Origin: Hafnia alvei
GTDB taxonomy: Bacteria; Pseudomonadota; Gammaproteobacteria; Enterobacterales; Enterobacteriaceae
Direction: 5' to 3'
Length of the DNA: 64,000 nt
Assembly (NCBI RefSeq): GCF_964063325.1
Contig: NZ_OZ061315.1
Span: 744,001-808,000 of the forward strand
The position numbers and the translations under genes are program-made. The notes under the pieces were generated by a model. The model was not told where the DNA came from and did not search any database. It worked only from the letters and a program-made list of their open reading frames with translations. Below, one piece after another: positions 35,729-44,794 of this stretch (its first letter is position 1; each line of letters starts with the position of its first letter).

Positions 35729-36388
35729 ATGACTCAAGATGAACTGAAAAAAGCAGTGGGTTGGGAAGCGCTCAAGTATGTAAAACCAGGCACCATCGTG
35801 GGTGTGGGCACGGGCTCAACCGCCGCGCATTTTATTGATGCACTGGGTACCATGAAAGGGCAGATCGAGGGCGCGGTATCAAGCTCTGATGCTTCCACTG
35901 AGAAACTGAAAAGTTTGGGTATTACCGTTTTCGATCTTAACGAAGTCGATTCGTTAGATATTTATGTTGATGGTGCGGATGAAATCAACGGCCATATGCA
36001 GATGATCAAAGGCGGCGGTGCTGCACTGACTCGCGAGAAGATCGTGGCGGCCGTGGCGAAGAAATTTATTTGTATCGTCGACTCTTCTAAGCAGGTAGAT
36101 ATTCTGGGTAACTTCCCGCTGCCTGTAGAAGTGATTCCGATGGCGCGTTCTTACGTTGCGCGTGAGCTGGTGAAGTTAGGTGGTCAGCCAGAATATCGCC
36201 AAGGCGTTCTGACCGATAACGGCAACGTGATTTTAGACGTGCATAATCTGAAAATTATGGATGCGATTGCGTTAGAAAAACAGATTAACGGTATTGCCGG
36301 TGTGGTCACCGTTGGCCTGTTCGCGAATCGTGGCGCGGATGTAGCGCTGGTTGGCTCGGCTGACGGCGTGAAAACCATTACGGCTTAA
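35729..36388 (+). CDS. rpiA: ribose-5-phosphate isomerase A
   Basis: Interconverts ribose-5-phosphate and ribulose-5-phosphate. 219 residues, equal to E. coli RpiA. Active-site motifs are GVGTGSTAAHFIDAL, DGADEI (catalytic acids) and KGGGAALTREKIVA (catalytic lysine). A promoter between it and divergent argP is implied by the TATAAT at 35683-35688. Confidence 0.97.
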   Translation: MTQDELKKAVGWEALKYVKPGTIVGVGTGSTAAHFIDALGTMKGQIEGAVSSSDASTEKLKSLGITVFDLNEVDSLDIYVDGADEINGHMQMIKGGGAALTREKIVAAVAKKFICIVDSSKQVDILGNFPLPVEVIPMARSYVARELVKLGGQPEYRQGVLTDNGNVILDVHNLKIMDAIALEKQINGIAGVVTVGLFANRGADVALVGSADGVKTITA

Positions 36389-36410
36389 ATTATCAGCCAT
36401 GATGAATCAG

Positions 36411-36439
36411 CAGCTCCGAAACTTCGGGGCTGTTTTTTT
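36411..36439 (+). terminator. rpiA terminator
   Basis: CAGCTCCGAA/TTCGGGGCTG stem (one G-T pair) followed by seven T. Confidence 0.85.
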
Positions 36440-36535
36440 ATGCGTACTGCCTTCGGTTTTTTATCTTATTCTTCCCTCTTCGTTAACTTCGTTTTAAACA
36501 TAGAATTCCATTTATTTATCACACCCCCTAAATTC

Positions 36536-36551
36536 GGTGACATATGTCACA
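36536..36551 (+). promoter_or_regulatory. CRP-like site upstream of serA
   Basis: GGTGACATATGTCACA matches TGTGA-N6-TCACA at 9 of 10 positions and contains the perfect palindrome GTGACATATGTCAC. It lies about 230 bases before serA. CRP and Lrp control of serA is reported in E. coli. The rest of 36440-36767 shows no gene. Confidence 0.55.
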
Positions 36552-36767
36552 TATTTGCGCTTGACGATACTTTCACGCTGTCACGATTAAAAGCAGTAGC
36601 ATTTTTCGCCAACTTTTAACGTTTTCAACCCGTTGCTCACCCCCATGTAGGCAATCGGTTGGCTTGCTGGATGCGTAATATTTGTTATGTTGGCTGCATG
36701 CCGCAGGAGTTTTGTTTTCCGTTGCGGCCACACTAAGGTTCGAATTAACAGGGGTTAGGGTCGGGTC

Positions 36768-38006
36768 ATGGCAAAAGTATCTTTGGAGAAAGACAGGATT
36801 AAGTTCCTTTTAGTTGAAGGGGTTCATCAAAGCACCGTCGACAATCTACGTGCAGCGGGTTACACCAACATCGAATATCATAAAGGTGCGCTGGACTCGG
36901 AATCGATGAAGTCATCCATTCGTGATGCACATTTCGTTGGCATTCGTTCCCGAACCCACCTGACCGAAGATATCTTCGCTGCGGCTGAAAAATTGATTGC
37001 CGTAGGCTGTTTCTGCATTGGTACCAATCAGGTTGATCTTACCGCTGCGGCAAAACGTGGCATTCCGGTATTTAATGCGCCGTTCTCTAATACACGCTCG
37101 GTAGCCGAAATGGTGCTGGGCGAGCTGTTGCTGCTGTTACGCGGCATTCCAACGGCCAATGCCTGTGCACATCGCGGTGAGTGGAATAAACAGGCTGTGG
37201 GCTGTTTCGAAGCGCGCGGTAAAAAACTGGGTATTATTGGTTACGGTCATATCGGAACTCAGCTGGGTATTTTGGCTGAAGGGATTGGTATGAACGTCTT
37301 CTTCTACGATATCGAGAACAAACTGCCGCTGGGGAATGCGCAGCAGGTACGCCATCTCTCTGATTTGCTCAACATGAGCGATGTCGTGACATTGCATGTG
37401 CCCGAAACGCGTTCCACCAAAGATATGATTGGTACTGAAGAGTTGGCGCTCATGAAGCCCGGCGCCATTCTGATCAACGCATCGCGCGGCACCGTGGTGG
37501 ATATCCCAGCCTTGTGCAACGCGTTATCTTCTAAGCATTTATCTGGCGCGGCCATCGACGTGTTTCCAACGGAGCCAGCCACCAACAGCGATCCGTTTAA
37601 TTCGCCGCTGTGTGAGTTTGATAACGTCTTGCTGACGCCGCATATCGGCGGTTCCACGCAGGAAGCACAGGAAAATATCGGTGCTGAGGTAGCGGGTAAA
37701 CTCACAAAATATTCTGATAATGGTTCTTCATTGTCGGCGGTGAATTTCCCTGAGGTTTCCTTGCCGATGCATGAAGAAAATGTCAGCCGTCTGCTGCATA
37801 TTCATGAAAACCGCCCAGGCGTACTGACGCAGATTAACCAGATTTTTGCGGAAGAGGGCGTAAACATTGCCGCGCAGTATCTGCAAACCAATGCTCAAAT
37901 CGGCTATGTCGTTATTGATATCGAAACCGAGACTGAACGCGCGGAAGCGGCGTTGCTGCGCATGAAAGAAATTACGGGGACGATTCGTGCCCGTTTGCTG
38001 TACTAA
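36768..38006 (+). CDS. serA: D-3-phosphoglycerate dehydrogenase
   Basis: First enzyme of serine synthesis, NAD-dependent, feedback-inhibited by serine. 412 residues (E. coli 410). Domains: N-terminal substrate domain, central NAD domain with GIIGYGHIGTQLG near residue 160, catalytic Arg/Glu/His with TPHIGGSTQEAQ, and C-terminal ACT domain beginning LLHIHENRPGVL that binds serine. The leader contains a CRP-like palindrome. Confidence 0.97.
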   Translation: MAKVSLEKDRIKFLLVEGVHQSTVDNLRAAGYTNIEYHKGALDSESMKSSIRDAHFVGIRSRTHLTEDIFAAAEKLIAVGCFCIGTNQVDLTAAAKRGIPVFNAPFSNTRSVAEMVLGELLLLLRGIPTANACAHRGEWNKQAVGCFEARGKKLGIIGYGHIGTQLGILAEGIGMNVFFYDIENKLPLGNAQQVRHLSDLLNMSDVVTLHVPETRSTKDMIGTEELALMKPGAILINASRGTVVDIPALCNALSSKHLSGAAIDVFPTEPATNSDPFNSPLCEFDNVLLTPHIGGSTQEAQENIGAEVAGKLTKYSDNGSSLSAVNFPEVSLPMHEENVSRLLHIHENRPGVLTQINQIFAEEGVNIAAQYLQTNAQIGYVVIDIETETERAEAALLRMKEITGTIRARLLY

Positions 38007-38038
38007 TCTCTAAGCGAGAGCTTATTAGCATTAATAAA

Positions 38039-38065
38039 AATGGCAGGCTAATGGCTGCCGTTTTT
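38039..38065 (+). terminator. serA terminator
   Basis: GGCAG/CTGCC stem with an 8-base loop followed by TTTTT, just before the fau stop on the other strand. Confidence 0.65.
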
Positions 38066-38084
38066 ATTGGAGAGTTTTGTCATC

Positions 38085-38717
38085 TTACCAGCGGTAGTGA
38101 GTGCTGGGCGTGATGATTTCTGGCAGTGGAACGTCCCACTCTTGTACCGGTAACGCATCGACTCTCTGGCAGTCATGCGCCAATCCTATAGGGTACGGCC
38201 CGCATTGTTGCGCGTAGGCACTTTCCCAATCCTGCAAAGTACGGTCATAAAATCCGCCGCCCATGCCTAATCTTTGCCCTGTGGCGTCAAATGCAACCAG
38301 CGGGGTGAAAATGATATCCAGCCGAGACACAGGCAATACCTTCTGTACGTTAAGGCGTGGTTCTTCAATGCCAAAATGATTCAGAACCATTTCGCTTTCA
38401 GGGGCGTAGTGTAAAAACAGTAGGTTACCGCGGCTGAAGGGATGCAGGACCGGAAGATAAACCGATTTTCCCGCCTGCCAAAGACGTTCAATCAGCGGTC
38501 TGGTATCCAGCTCACCGTCGAAAGAGAGAAATAGGGAAACGGTGTGTGCATTTTGAACGCGCGGTAGTTGCATCACGCGCATAGCAATATCTTGTGCAGC
38601 CTGACGTTGGAAATCAGCACTAAGGTTTTTACGCAATTGGCGAACTGAACGGCGGATATCCGAACGAGATAGACAGGAATTTAAAGTAGAATTGCTGAGA
38701 GAGACGTTATTAGACAT
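38085..38717 (-). CDS. fau: 5-formyltetrahydrofolate cyclo-ligase
   Basis: ATP-dependent enzyme converting 5-formyl- to 5,10-methenyl-tetrahydrofolate (YgfA). From the ATG at 38717 it is 210 residues, longer than the 182 of E. coli because of about 28 extra N-terminal residues (MSNNVSLSNSTLNSCLSRSD); a later start would match E. coli better but no Met is available there. The C-terminal MGGGFYDRTL nucleotide site is clear. It lies directly behind 6S RNA on the same strand, as in E. coli, where both come from one transcript. Confidence 0.9.
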   Translation of the reverse strand: MSNNVSLSNSTLNSCLSRSDIRRSVRQLRKNLSADFQRQAAQDIAMRVMQLPRVQNAHTVSLFLSFDGELDTRPLIERLWQAGKSVYLPVLHPFSRGNLLFLHYAPESEMVLNHFGIEEPRLNVQKVLPVSRLDIIFTPLVAFDATGQRLGMGGGFYDRTLQDWESAYAQQCGPYPIGLAHDCQRVDALPVQEWDVPLPEIITPSTHYRW

Positions 38718-38748
38718 GACACACCCGTTTAAGGATGTTTGGTGTAAG

Positions 38749-38931
38749 GGAATCTCCGAGGTGCCGCAGCAGGCTGTAACCCTTGAACCCATGGTTCAAG
38801 GTGAACGCAACGACGCAATCTTAAGGCTTCTCGGAGACCGAGCGTGCTCACCGATTACGGATCCGCCGCATTCTTGAGGTATTAAATATCGGCTCAGGGG
38901 ACTGGCCCGCACACGAACACCTCAGAGAAAT
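38749..38931 (-). ncRNA. ssrS: 6S RNA
   Basis: About 183 nt on the minus strand, aligning by eye with E. coli 6S RNA from ATTTCTCTGAGGTGTTCG at the 5' end to GCACCTCGGAGATTCC at the 3' end. Conserved stretches include GCGGGCCAGTCCCCTGAGC, GAGCACGCTCGGT, CCGAGAAGCCTTAAG and CCTTGAACC..GGGTTCAAGGG. The ends pair to close the long hairpin that mimics an open promoter and sequesters sigma-70 RNA polymerase in stationary phase. The position between zapA and fau is conserved. Confidence 0.97.
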
Positions 38932-39035
38932 TTTGTATCCTTTACTGTTAATTAGCTTATCACATTTTTCTTAAAATGATACGACTTTCTTTAAAAATCG
39001 TTAGCTAATCAACATGTTACAACTATAAGTCACAC

Positions 39036-39365
39036 TTATTCGAACTGCGCACCCTGACGATCAGTGATGCGACCTTGTTCCAGCAGAGCTTGTTCGATGG
39101 TCTGCTGCAACATGCGAATTCTTTGTTCCATATTGGAAGCATAATCGCGAGTTTTCAAGCGTTCTTGCGCCAGTTCGTGACATACGTTTAATGCCGCGAT
39201 GAAAACTAGTTGCTCCGTATTGGTGACTCTAGTGCGAACTTTGAGATCTTGCAACCGCTGATTAAGATCCTCTGCAGCCTGATTCAACGCTTCTTGTTGT
39301 TCTGGCGGGCAATTAACTCTTAACGAACGACCAAAAATTTGAATATCTACCGGTTGTGCAGACAT
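39036..39365 (-). CDS. zapA: cell division protein ZapA
   Basis: Small cytosolic protein that bundles FtsZ filaments at the division site. The start at 39365 (MSAQPVDIQIFGRSLRVNCP), 4 bases after GGAAGG, gives 109 residues as in E. coli; upstream in-frame codons to 39458 are excluded. The C-terminal half is a predicted coiled coil (about 55-100). The zapA-ssrS-fau order is conserved. Confidence 0.95.
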   Translation of the reverse strand: MSAQPVDIQIFGRSLRVNCPPEQQEALNQAAEDLNQRLQDLKVRTRVTNTEQLVFIAALNVCHELAQERLKTRDYASNMEQRIRMLQQTIEQALLEQGRITDRQGAQFE

Positions 39366-39473
39366 ACCACCTTCCTGCCTAGATTTTGCGCCAGTTTCAA
39401 AACCGCGAGGGTCACTAAATCGGGCGCCAACTATATATACCTCGCTATGCAGATACAAGCCTTTTGACTCATG

Positions 39474-39607
39474 CCCTTCATACTTGAAGATTTATCTGTG
39501 TTGGCTGCTCTTGCTTGCCGACTTGATGTAACTCCAACTATTTTGGACATATACCCTTGGTAGCGAAAGCCGCAAATGTGAATGCAACTTCAATGACTTT
39601 GGGTATG
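39474..39607 (+). repeat. dispersed intergenic repeat, copy R2 (extended)
   Basis: A 134-bp imperfect palindrome between divergent zapA and ygfB. It opens CCCTTCATACTTGAAG and closes with the inverted CTTTGGGTATGACA. Positions 39474-39557 match copy R1 (1347-1421, other strand) almost end to end, including GTTGGCT, TGC..GCC and ATTTTGG; the remainder folds back as a second half. It occupies most of the shared promoter region of zapA and ygfB. Confidence 0.65.
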
Positions 39608-39698
39608 ACAAGCCTTATAGCGTGCCCTTTTCTGGTATAGCGACTGATCTTGATGGTAGCATAACACGAACTTTATCTGCCAACGATGACCAAAACGT

Positions 39699-40277
39699 AT
39701 GCCAATTGAGATTACTGTACCCGAATATTCTGTTTTTACTCAGGCTTTGCAGCAGCAAGGCGTTGGATTAACTCCCGCTGAAATGCATGGCTTGATCAGC
39801 GGGATACTGTGTGGCGGCAATCATAACGATAATTGGCGCACGATGATCCACGATCTAACCAACGACGGCGAAGCGTTTTCTCAAACGCTCGCACAGCCAC
39901 TTCAGGTGACTTATCAGCATACCCGTGATGCGTTAGAAGACGATGGTTTTGGCTTCCAACTGCTTTTGCCAGATAGCGACGACGTAACCGTGTTTGATCG
40001 TGTCGATGCGCTTTCCGGCTGGGTAAACCATTTCTTGCTGGGGCTAGGAATGATGCAAAAAAATCTTGGCCAGATTAAAGGCGAAGTCGGCGAAGCTATC
40101 GACGATCTGCGTAGCATTGCTCAGTTAGGCTACGAAGAAGACGAAGATCAGGAAGAGCTGGAACAATCTCTGGAAGAAGTCGCGGAATATGTGCGTATGG
40201 CAGCGATGCTGTGTCACAGCGAGTTCTCACAGAAAAAGCCAAATGCGGCTGAAATGCAAAAACCCACTCTGCACTAA
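39699..40277 (+). CDS. ygfB: UPF0149 family protein YgfB
   Basis: A 192-residue cytosolic protein of the UPF0149/YecA-like family, same length as E. coli YgfB. Helical and acidic, with LTPAEMHGLISGILCGG near the N terminus and an Asp/Glu-rich segment EEDEDQEELEQSLEE around residues 146-160. The family has been linked to regulation of cell-wall stress genes in pseudomonads; the enterobacterial role is unclear. First gene of the ygfB-pepP-ubiH-ubiI cluster. Confidence 0.92.
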   Translation: MPIEITVPEYSVFTQALQQQGVGLTPAEMHGLISGILCGGNHNDNWRTMIHDLTNDGEAFSQTLAQPLQVTYQHTRDALEDDGFGFQLLLPDSDDVTVFDRVDALSGWVNHFLLGLGMMQKNLGQIKGEVGEAIDDLRSIAQLGYEEDEDQEELEQSLEEVAEYVRMAAMLCHSEFSQKKPNAAEMQKPTLH

Positions 40278-40373
40278 ATTAACATCACGCCAAGCGCAAC
40301 GATGAAATCAGGCGGAACTCCTACCGCCTGATTGATCTTGCTTATCCCATTACGCAATCCGCATGATAGTCTA

Positions 40374-40440
40374 TATCCTTCATACTTGAAGCTGCATCCG
40401 TGTTGGCTGCTCATTTCGTAGAGCGCCACGCCATGTGCTC
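40374..40440 (+). repeat. dispersed intergenic repeat, copy R3 (partial)
   Basis: Starts TCCTTCATACTTGAAGCTGC, then GTGTTGGCTGCTC, matching the first part of copy R2 at 39474. The second half is diverged or truncated before the pepP ribosome site. Confidence 0.55.
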
Positions 40441-40466
40441 GCAATTGCCGATTTCAGGAGAAGGTC

Positions 40467-41789
40467 ATGACCCAGCAAGAATTTCAACGTCGCCGTCAGG
40501 CTGTTTTGGCACAGATGGCACCCGGTAGTGCCGCGCTTTTTTTTGCTGCGCCAGAATGTACCCGCAGCGCTGACAGTGAATACCCTTATCGCCAGAACAG
40601 CGACTTCTGGTATCTGACCGGCTTTAACGAACCTGAAGCCTTGCTGATCCTGATTAAAAGCGACGAAACCCACAATCACAGCGTGCTGTTTAATCGCGTG
40701 CGTGATTTAACCGCCGAGATTTGGTTTGGGCGTCGTTTAGGGCAAGAGGCTGCGCCGGCAAAACTCGGCGTCGATCGCGCACTGCCTTATGGTGATATTG
40801 AAGAGCAACTTCACCTGTTGTTGAATGGGCTAGATGTGGTTTATCACGCTCAGGGCCAATATGATTTTGCAGACCAGATTACGTTTGCCGCGCTAGAAAA
40901 ACTGCGTCGCGGCATGCGCCAGAATTTCCGCGCGCCGGCAACGCTGATCGATTGGCGTCCTTGGGTGCATGAAATGCGTCTGTTTAAATCGCAGGAAGAA
41001 ATTGCAGCGATGCGCCGCGCAGGTGAAATCACCGCGCTGGGCCATACTCGAGCAATGGAGAAATGCCGTCCCGGTATGTTTGAGTACCAGCTCGAAGGTG
41101 AAATCCTGCATGAATTCACCCGTCATGGGGCGCGTTACCCTTCCTACAACACCATCGTGGGCGGCGGCGAAAACGGCTGCATCCTGCATTACACCGAAAA
41201 CGAAAGCGAGCTCAAAGACGGCGAGTTGGTGTTAATTGATGCGGGCTGTGAATATAAAGGCTATGCCGGTGATATCACACGCACCTTCCCCGTCAATGGC
41301 AAATTTACCCAACCTCAGCGTGAGATCTACGATCTGGTGCTGGCCTCAATGGATAAAGCGTTTGAAATCTTTGGCCCAGGCCACAGTATTCGTGAAGCTA
41401 ACGACGCCGCAGTACGCGTGATGGTTGAAGGGTTAGTCAAATTAGGCGTGATGAAGGGCGACGTAGATCAGCTGATTGCCGATCAGGCGCATCGTCAGTT
41501 CTTCATGCATGGTTTGAGCCACTGGTTAGGCTTGGATGTACATGACGTCGGTGATTACGGTTCTTCTGCTCGTGAGCGCGTGTTAGAACCGGGCATGGTG
41601 CTTACCTGCGAACCGGGGTTATATATCGCGCCAGATGCTGATGTTCCGGCGGAGTATCGCGGAATTGGCATCCGTATCGAAGACGATATTCTCATCACCG
41701 AGAAGGGCTTTGAGGTGCTGACCAAAGATGTGGTTAAGCATGCTGACGATATTGAAGCGCTGATGGCACAGGCAAAAGCCGCTAGCTGA
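40467..41789 (+). CDS. pepP: Xaa-Pro aminopeptidase
   Basis: Cytosolic M24B metallopeptidase removing N-terminal residues ahead of proline. 440 residues (E. coli 441). The N-terminal creatinase-like domain is followed by the pita-bread catalytic domain with metal ligands in LIDAGCEYKGYAGDITRTFP, HGLSHWLGLDVHD, TCEPGLY and GIGIRIEDDIL. AGGAGAAGG precedes the ATG. Tightly spaced ahead of ubiH (15 bases). Confidence 0.96.
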   Translation: MTQQEFQRRRQAVLAQMAPGSAALFFAAPECTRSADSEYPYRQNSDFWYLTGFNEPEALLILIKSDETHNHSVLFNRVRDLTAEIWFGRRLGQEAAPAKLGVDRALPYGDIEEQLHLLLNGLDVVYHAQGQYDFADQITFAALEKLRRGMRQNFRAPATLIDWRPWVHEMRLFKSQEEIAAMRRAGEITALGHTRAMEKCRPGMFEYQLEGEILHEFTRHGARYPSYNTIVGGGENGCILHYTENESELKDGELVLIDAGCEYKGYAGDITRTFPVNGKFTQPQREIYDLVLASMDKAFEIFGPGHSIREANDAAVRVMVEGLVKLGVMKGDVDQLIADQAHRQFFMHGLSHWLGLDVHDVGDYGSSARERVLEPGMVLTCEPGLYIAPDADVPAEYRGIGIRIEDDILITEKGFEVLTKDVVKHADDIEALMAQAKAAS

Positions 41790-41804
41790 GGAACGATACA
41801 CGGC

Positions 41805-42983
41805 ATGAAAATGATCATTGTAGGCGGAGGCATGGCGGGCGCAACGCTGGCGTTGGCGGTTTCCGCGTTGAGCGCAGGACGCGTTCAGGTTGAGGTCGTT
41901 GAAGCGGTTTTGCCAGACAGCCGAAAACATCCGGGATTTGATGCGCGCGCCATTGCGTTAGCCTACGGCACCTGCCAGCAATTAGCGCGTATCGGTGTGT
42001 GGCCAGCGCTGAAAGCGTGTGGAACACCGATTGAGCGTGTTCACGTCAGCGATCAGGGTCATGCCGGTTTTGTGGGGCTTGAAGCATCTGACTATCAGAT
42101 CCCGTATTTAGGTCAGGTTATTGAGCTGCATCAGGCCGGTTCGCGACTGTTCAAACTGTTAGAAAAAGCGCCCGGCGTCACTCTACACTGTCCGGCAAAA
42201 GTGGTCGACGTCGAGCGCCAACAGCACAGCGCTACTATCACGCTGGATAATGGTACCCGTCTTTCTGGTGAGTTACTGGTGGCAGCAGATGGCTCATCAT
42301 CGGCGTTAGCACAGCACTGTAACGTTGACTGGCGCAGCGAGGATTATGGTCAGATAGCAGTTATTGCCAACGTCACGACCTCTCTACCGCATCAGGGCAA
42401 AGCGTTTGAGCGCTTCACCCGAAACGGCCCGTTGGCGATGTTGCCGATGAGTGAAGGCCGATGTTCGCTGGTGTGGTGCCATGCGGCTGAAGATCAGGCT
42501 AAGGTCGACAGCTGGAGCGATGCTGAATTTTTACACCAGCTGCAACAGGCTTTCGGCTGGCGTTTAGGTACCATGGTGAAAACGGGGAAACGCCATAGCT
42601 ATCCGCTGCGCTTAACGTCTGCCCAGCAACATATTAGCCATCGCCTTGCGCTGGTGGGAAACGCGGCACAAACGCTACACCCCATCGCGGGGCAGGGATT
42701 TAATCTTGGCCTGCGTGACGTCATGTCTTTGGCGGAAACTATTGCTCAAGCAGAACAGCAGGGCAATGATATCGGCAGCTATCAAGTATTAAGCCAATAT
42801 CAACAGCGCCGAGAACCCGATCAACAGGCCACAATCGGTGTTACCGACGGTCTGATTCATCTATTTGCCAATCGTCTGGCTCTGTTGGTTGTTGGGCGTA
42901 ATCTCGGCCTAATGGCGATGGAGTTGGTTCCTCCGCTGCGCGAAACGCTGGCGCGGCGCACCCTTGGCTGGGTAGAACGCTAA
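41805..42983 (+). CDS. ubiH: 2-octaprenyl-6-methoxyphenol hydroxylase
   Basis: FAD-dependent monooxygenase adding the C4 hydroxyl in ubiquinone synthesis. 392 residues as in E. coli. N-terminal FAD motif IVGGGMAGATLAL, the middle LLVAADGSSS (DG motif), and the C-terminal LVGNAAQTLHPIAGQGFNLGLRD (GD-type motif with Asn in place of Asp). It acts in the membrane-associated Ubi complex with UbiI, encoded next. Confidence 0.95.
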   Translation: MKMIIVGGGMAGATLALAVSALSAGRVQVEVVEAVLPDSRKHPGFDARAIALAYGTCQQLARIGVWPALKACGTPIERVHVSDQGHAGFVGLEASDYQIPYLGQVIELHQAGSRLFKLLEKAPGVTLHCPAKVVDVERQQHSATITLDNGTRLSGELLVAADGSSSALAQHCNVDWRSEDYGQIAVIANVTTSLPHQGKAFERFTRNGPLAMLPMSEGRCSLVWCHAAEDQAKVDSWSDAEFLHQLQQAFGWRLGTMVKTGKRHSYPLRLTSAQQHISHRLALVGNAAQTLHPIAGQGFNLGLRDVMSLAETIAQAEQQGNDIGSYQVLSQYQQRREPDQQATIGVTDGLIHLFANRLALLVVGRNLGLMAMELVPPLRETLARRTLGWVER

Positions 42984-43067
42984 GTTTATTCCTGTCGTGC
43001 TCAGCGCTGTTTAAGTTGCCTGAGTGATTGAAGGAATAGGATTCATTAACAGAAACAGAGAATCACA

Positions 43068-44273
43068 ATGCAATCTTTTGATGTGGTTATTGCCGGTGGT
43101 GGCATGGTGGGGTTGGCAACGGCGGCAGCGCTTCAGGGCAGCGGGCTGCGCATTGCGGTGATTGAAAACCGTATCCCCGAGCACGCTGAGCTAACGCCTG
43201 AACCTGCGCTGCGTGTTTCTGCCATTAATGCTGCCAGCGAGCGTTTGCTACAGCATCTGGGCGTTTGGCAAGATATCCTCGCCCTGAGAGCGAGCGCCTA
43301 TCAGGGCATGGAAGTTTGGGAAAGTGACAGCTTTGGGCGTATTGCGTTTCGTGCCCAAGAGTATGGGCATACCCACCTTGGCCATATCATTGAAAACCGT
43401 GTTATCCAACTGGCGCTGTGGAATAAAGTGAGCCGACAGTCTGAGGTCACAATGATTGCGCCAGCGACACTCCAACAGGTGGCGTGGGGCGAAAACGAAG
43501 CTTTCATCACGTTAGATAATGGGCAGATGCTTACGGCTCGTCTGGTGATTGGTGCCGATGGTGCGCATTCATGGTTGCGTCAGCATGCCGATATTCCGCT
43601 GACGTTTTGGGACTATGGGCACCATGCGTTGGTGGCTACCATTAAAACCGAACGGCCCCATGAAGGCTGCGCGCGTCAGATTTTCCGCCCAAACGGTATT
43701 TTGGCTTTCTTGCCGCTGGAAGATGCGCATTTATGCTCCATCGTGTGGTCCGTTTCCCCGGAAGAAGCTCAGCGCTTAGCCGCTTTGCCTGAGTGTGATT
43801 TCAACCGTGAATTGGCCGTTGCGTTTGATACGCGTCTTGGTCTGTGCGAAGTCGTCAGCGCTCGACAGTCACATCCTCTGGTTGGGCGCTATGCCCGCAG
43901 CTTTGCCGCGCACCGATTAGCGCTGGTGGGGGATGCGGCGCATACCATCCACCCATTGGCTGGGCAGGGTGTGAACCTTGGTTTTATGGACGCGGCTGAA
44001 TTGGCCTCCGAGATCAAACGTCTACAGCGTCAGGGCAAAGATATTGGTCGCTATATGTACCTGCGCCGCTATGAGCGTACCCGTAAGCACAGCGCCGCGC
44101 TAATGCTGACGGCCATGCAAGGTTTCCGCCAGCTGTTCGACGGCGATAACCCAGCCAAGAAACTGCTGCGTGATGTCGGCATGGCGCTGGCTGATAACCT
44201 TCCAGGGCTAAAACCGCGTTTGGTTCGTCATGCCATGGGCTTAGCGGATTTGCCTGAAAGTTTGCAAAAATAG
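43068..44273 (+). CDS. ubiI: 2-octaprenylphenol hydroxylase UbiI
   Basis: FAD monooxygenase (VisC) adding the C5 hydroxyl in aerobic ubiquinone synthesis. 401 residues (E. coli 400). FAD motif VIAGGGMVGLATAAAL, VIGADGAHSWLR and LVGDAAHTIHPLAGQGVNLG are in the expected order. Paralogue of the preceding ubiH, 84 bases apart, so probably co-transcribed. Confidence 0.95.
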   Translation: MQSFDVVIAGGGMVGLATAAALQGSGLRIAVIENRIPEHAELTPEPALRVSAINAASERLLQHLGVWQDILALRASAYQGMEVWESDSFGRIAFRAQEYGHTHLGHIIENRVIQLALWNKVSRQSEVTMIAPATLQQVAWGENEAFITLDNGQMLTARLVIGADGAHSWLRQHADIPLTFWDYGHHALVATIKTERPHEGCARQIFRPNGILAFLPLEDAHLCSIVWSVSPEEAQRLAALPECDFNRELAVAFDTRLGLCEVVSARQSHPLVGRYARSFAAHRLALVGDAAHTIHPLAGQGVNLGFMDAAELASEIKRLQRQGKDIGRYMYLRRYERTRKHSAALMLTAMQGFRQLFDGDNPAKKLLRDVGMALADNLPGLKPRLVRHAMGLADLPESLQK

Positions 44274-44309
44274 AGCCTGTAAATACAGACGTTGTAAAAA
44301 TAGTGCTTC

Positions 44310-44338
44310 GCGGCTAGCTATGTATTTATGTTAGCCGC
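44310..44338 (+). terminator. probable ubiI terminator
   Basis: GCGGCTA/TAGCCGC stem with a 15-base loop, followed by TCCCACCTTTTT. Moderate strength. Confidence 0.5.
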
Positions 44339-44794
44339 TCCCACCTTTTTGTTCTTTCTTGTTATCCCTCCCACCTGATTTGAAATATTCTAATGTTGCC
44401 GTCTGTTTTGAATTAGTTTTTCTCATGCATGGCAATTTAACATCCGCTATTTTCCCTAATGAAATTGCGATATACGTTATATAACTGCAATGCAGTTGCG
44501 GTGAAAATGTTAATAATGTGCCATTCGACGCAGTTTTGTAGATGAAACTTCTGCATTATCCCTTCTCTAAATTTCACTATCGATAAAGTCTGGTCTTATT
44601 TTAACTTATGGTTAATCGCTGATATCGGTGATAACGTCTGGGGTAGGGTATCGTTTGCGTAGCGATGTTTATTGGCGTTTAGCTTTAGGCTTCACATCAA
44701 CATTTTTAGGCAAAAAGTATCTTATTAGCGCGCCCGGGACTCTATAGCGAATGGCTTGTACCGGATGACAAACGTTCAGGAAAAGAGGGTTAAG
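44339..44794 (+). other. gcvTHP upstream region
   Basis: About 450 bases without a credible gene, moderately AT-rich, ending in the gcvT ribosome site. In E. coli the matching region binds GcvA, Lrp and PurR over a long distance. I could not point to exact operators here, and I see no glycine-riboswitch pattern. Confidence 0.4.
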
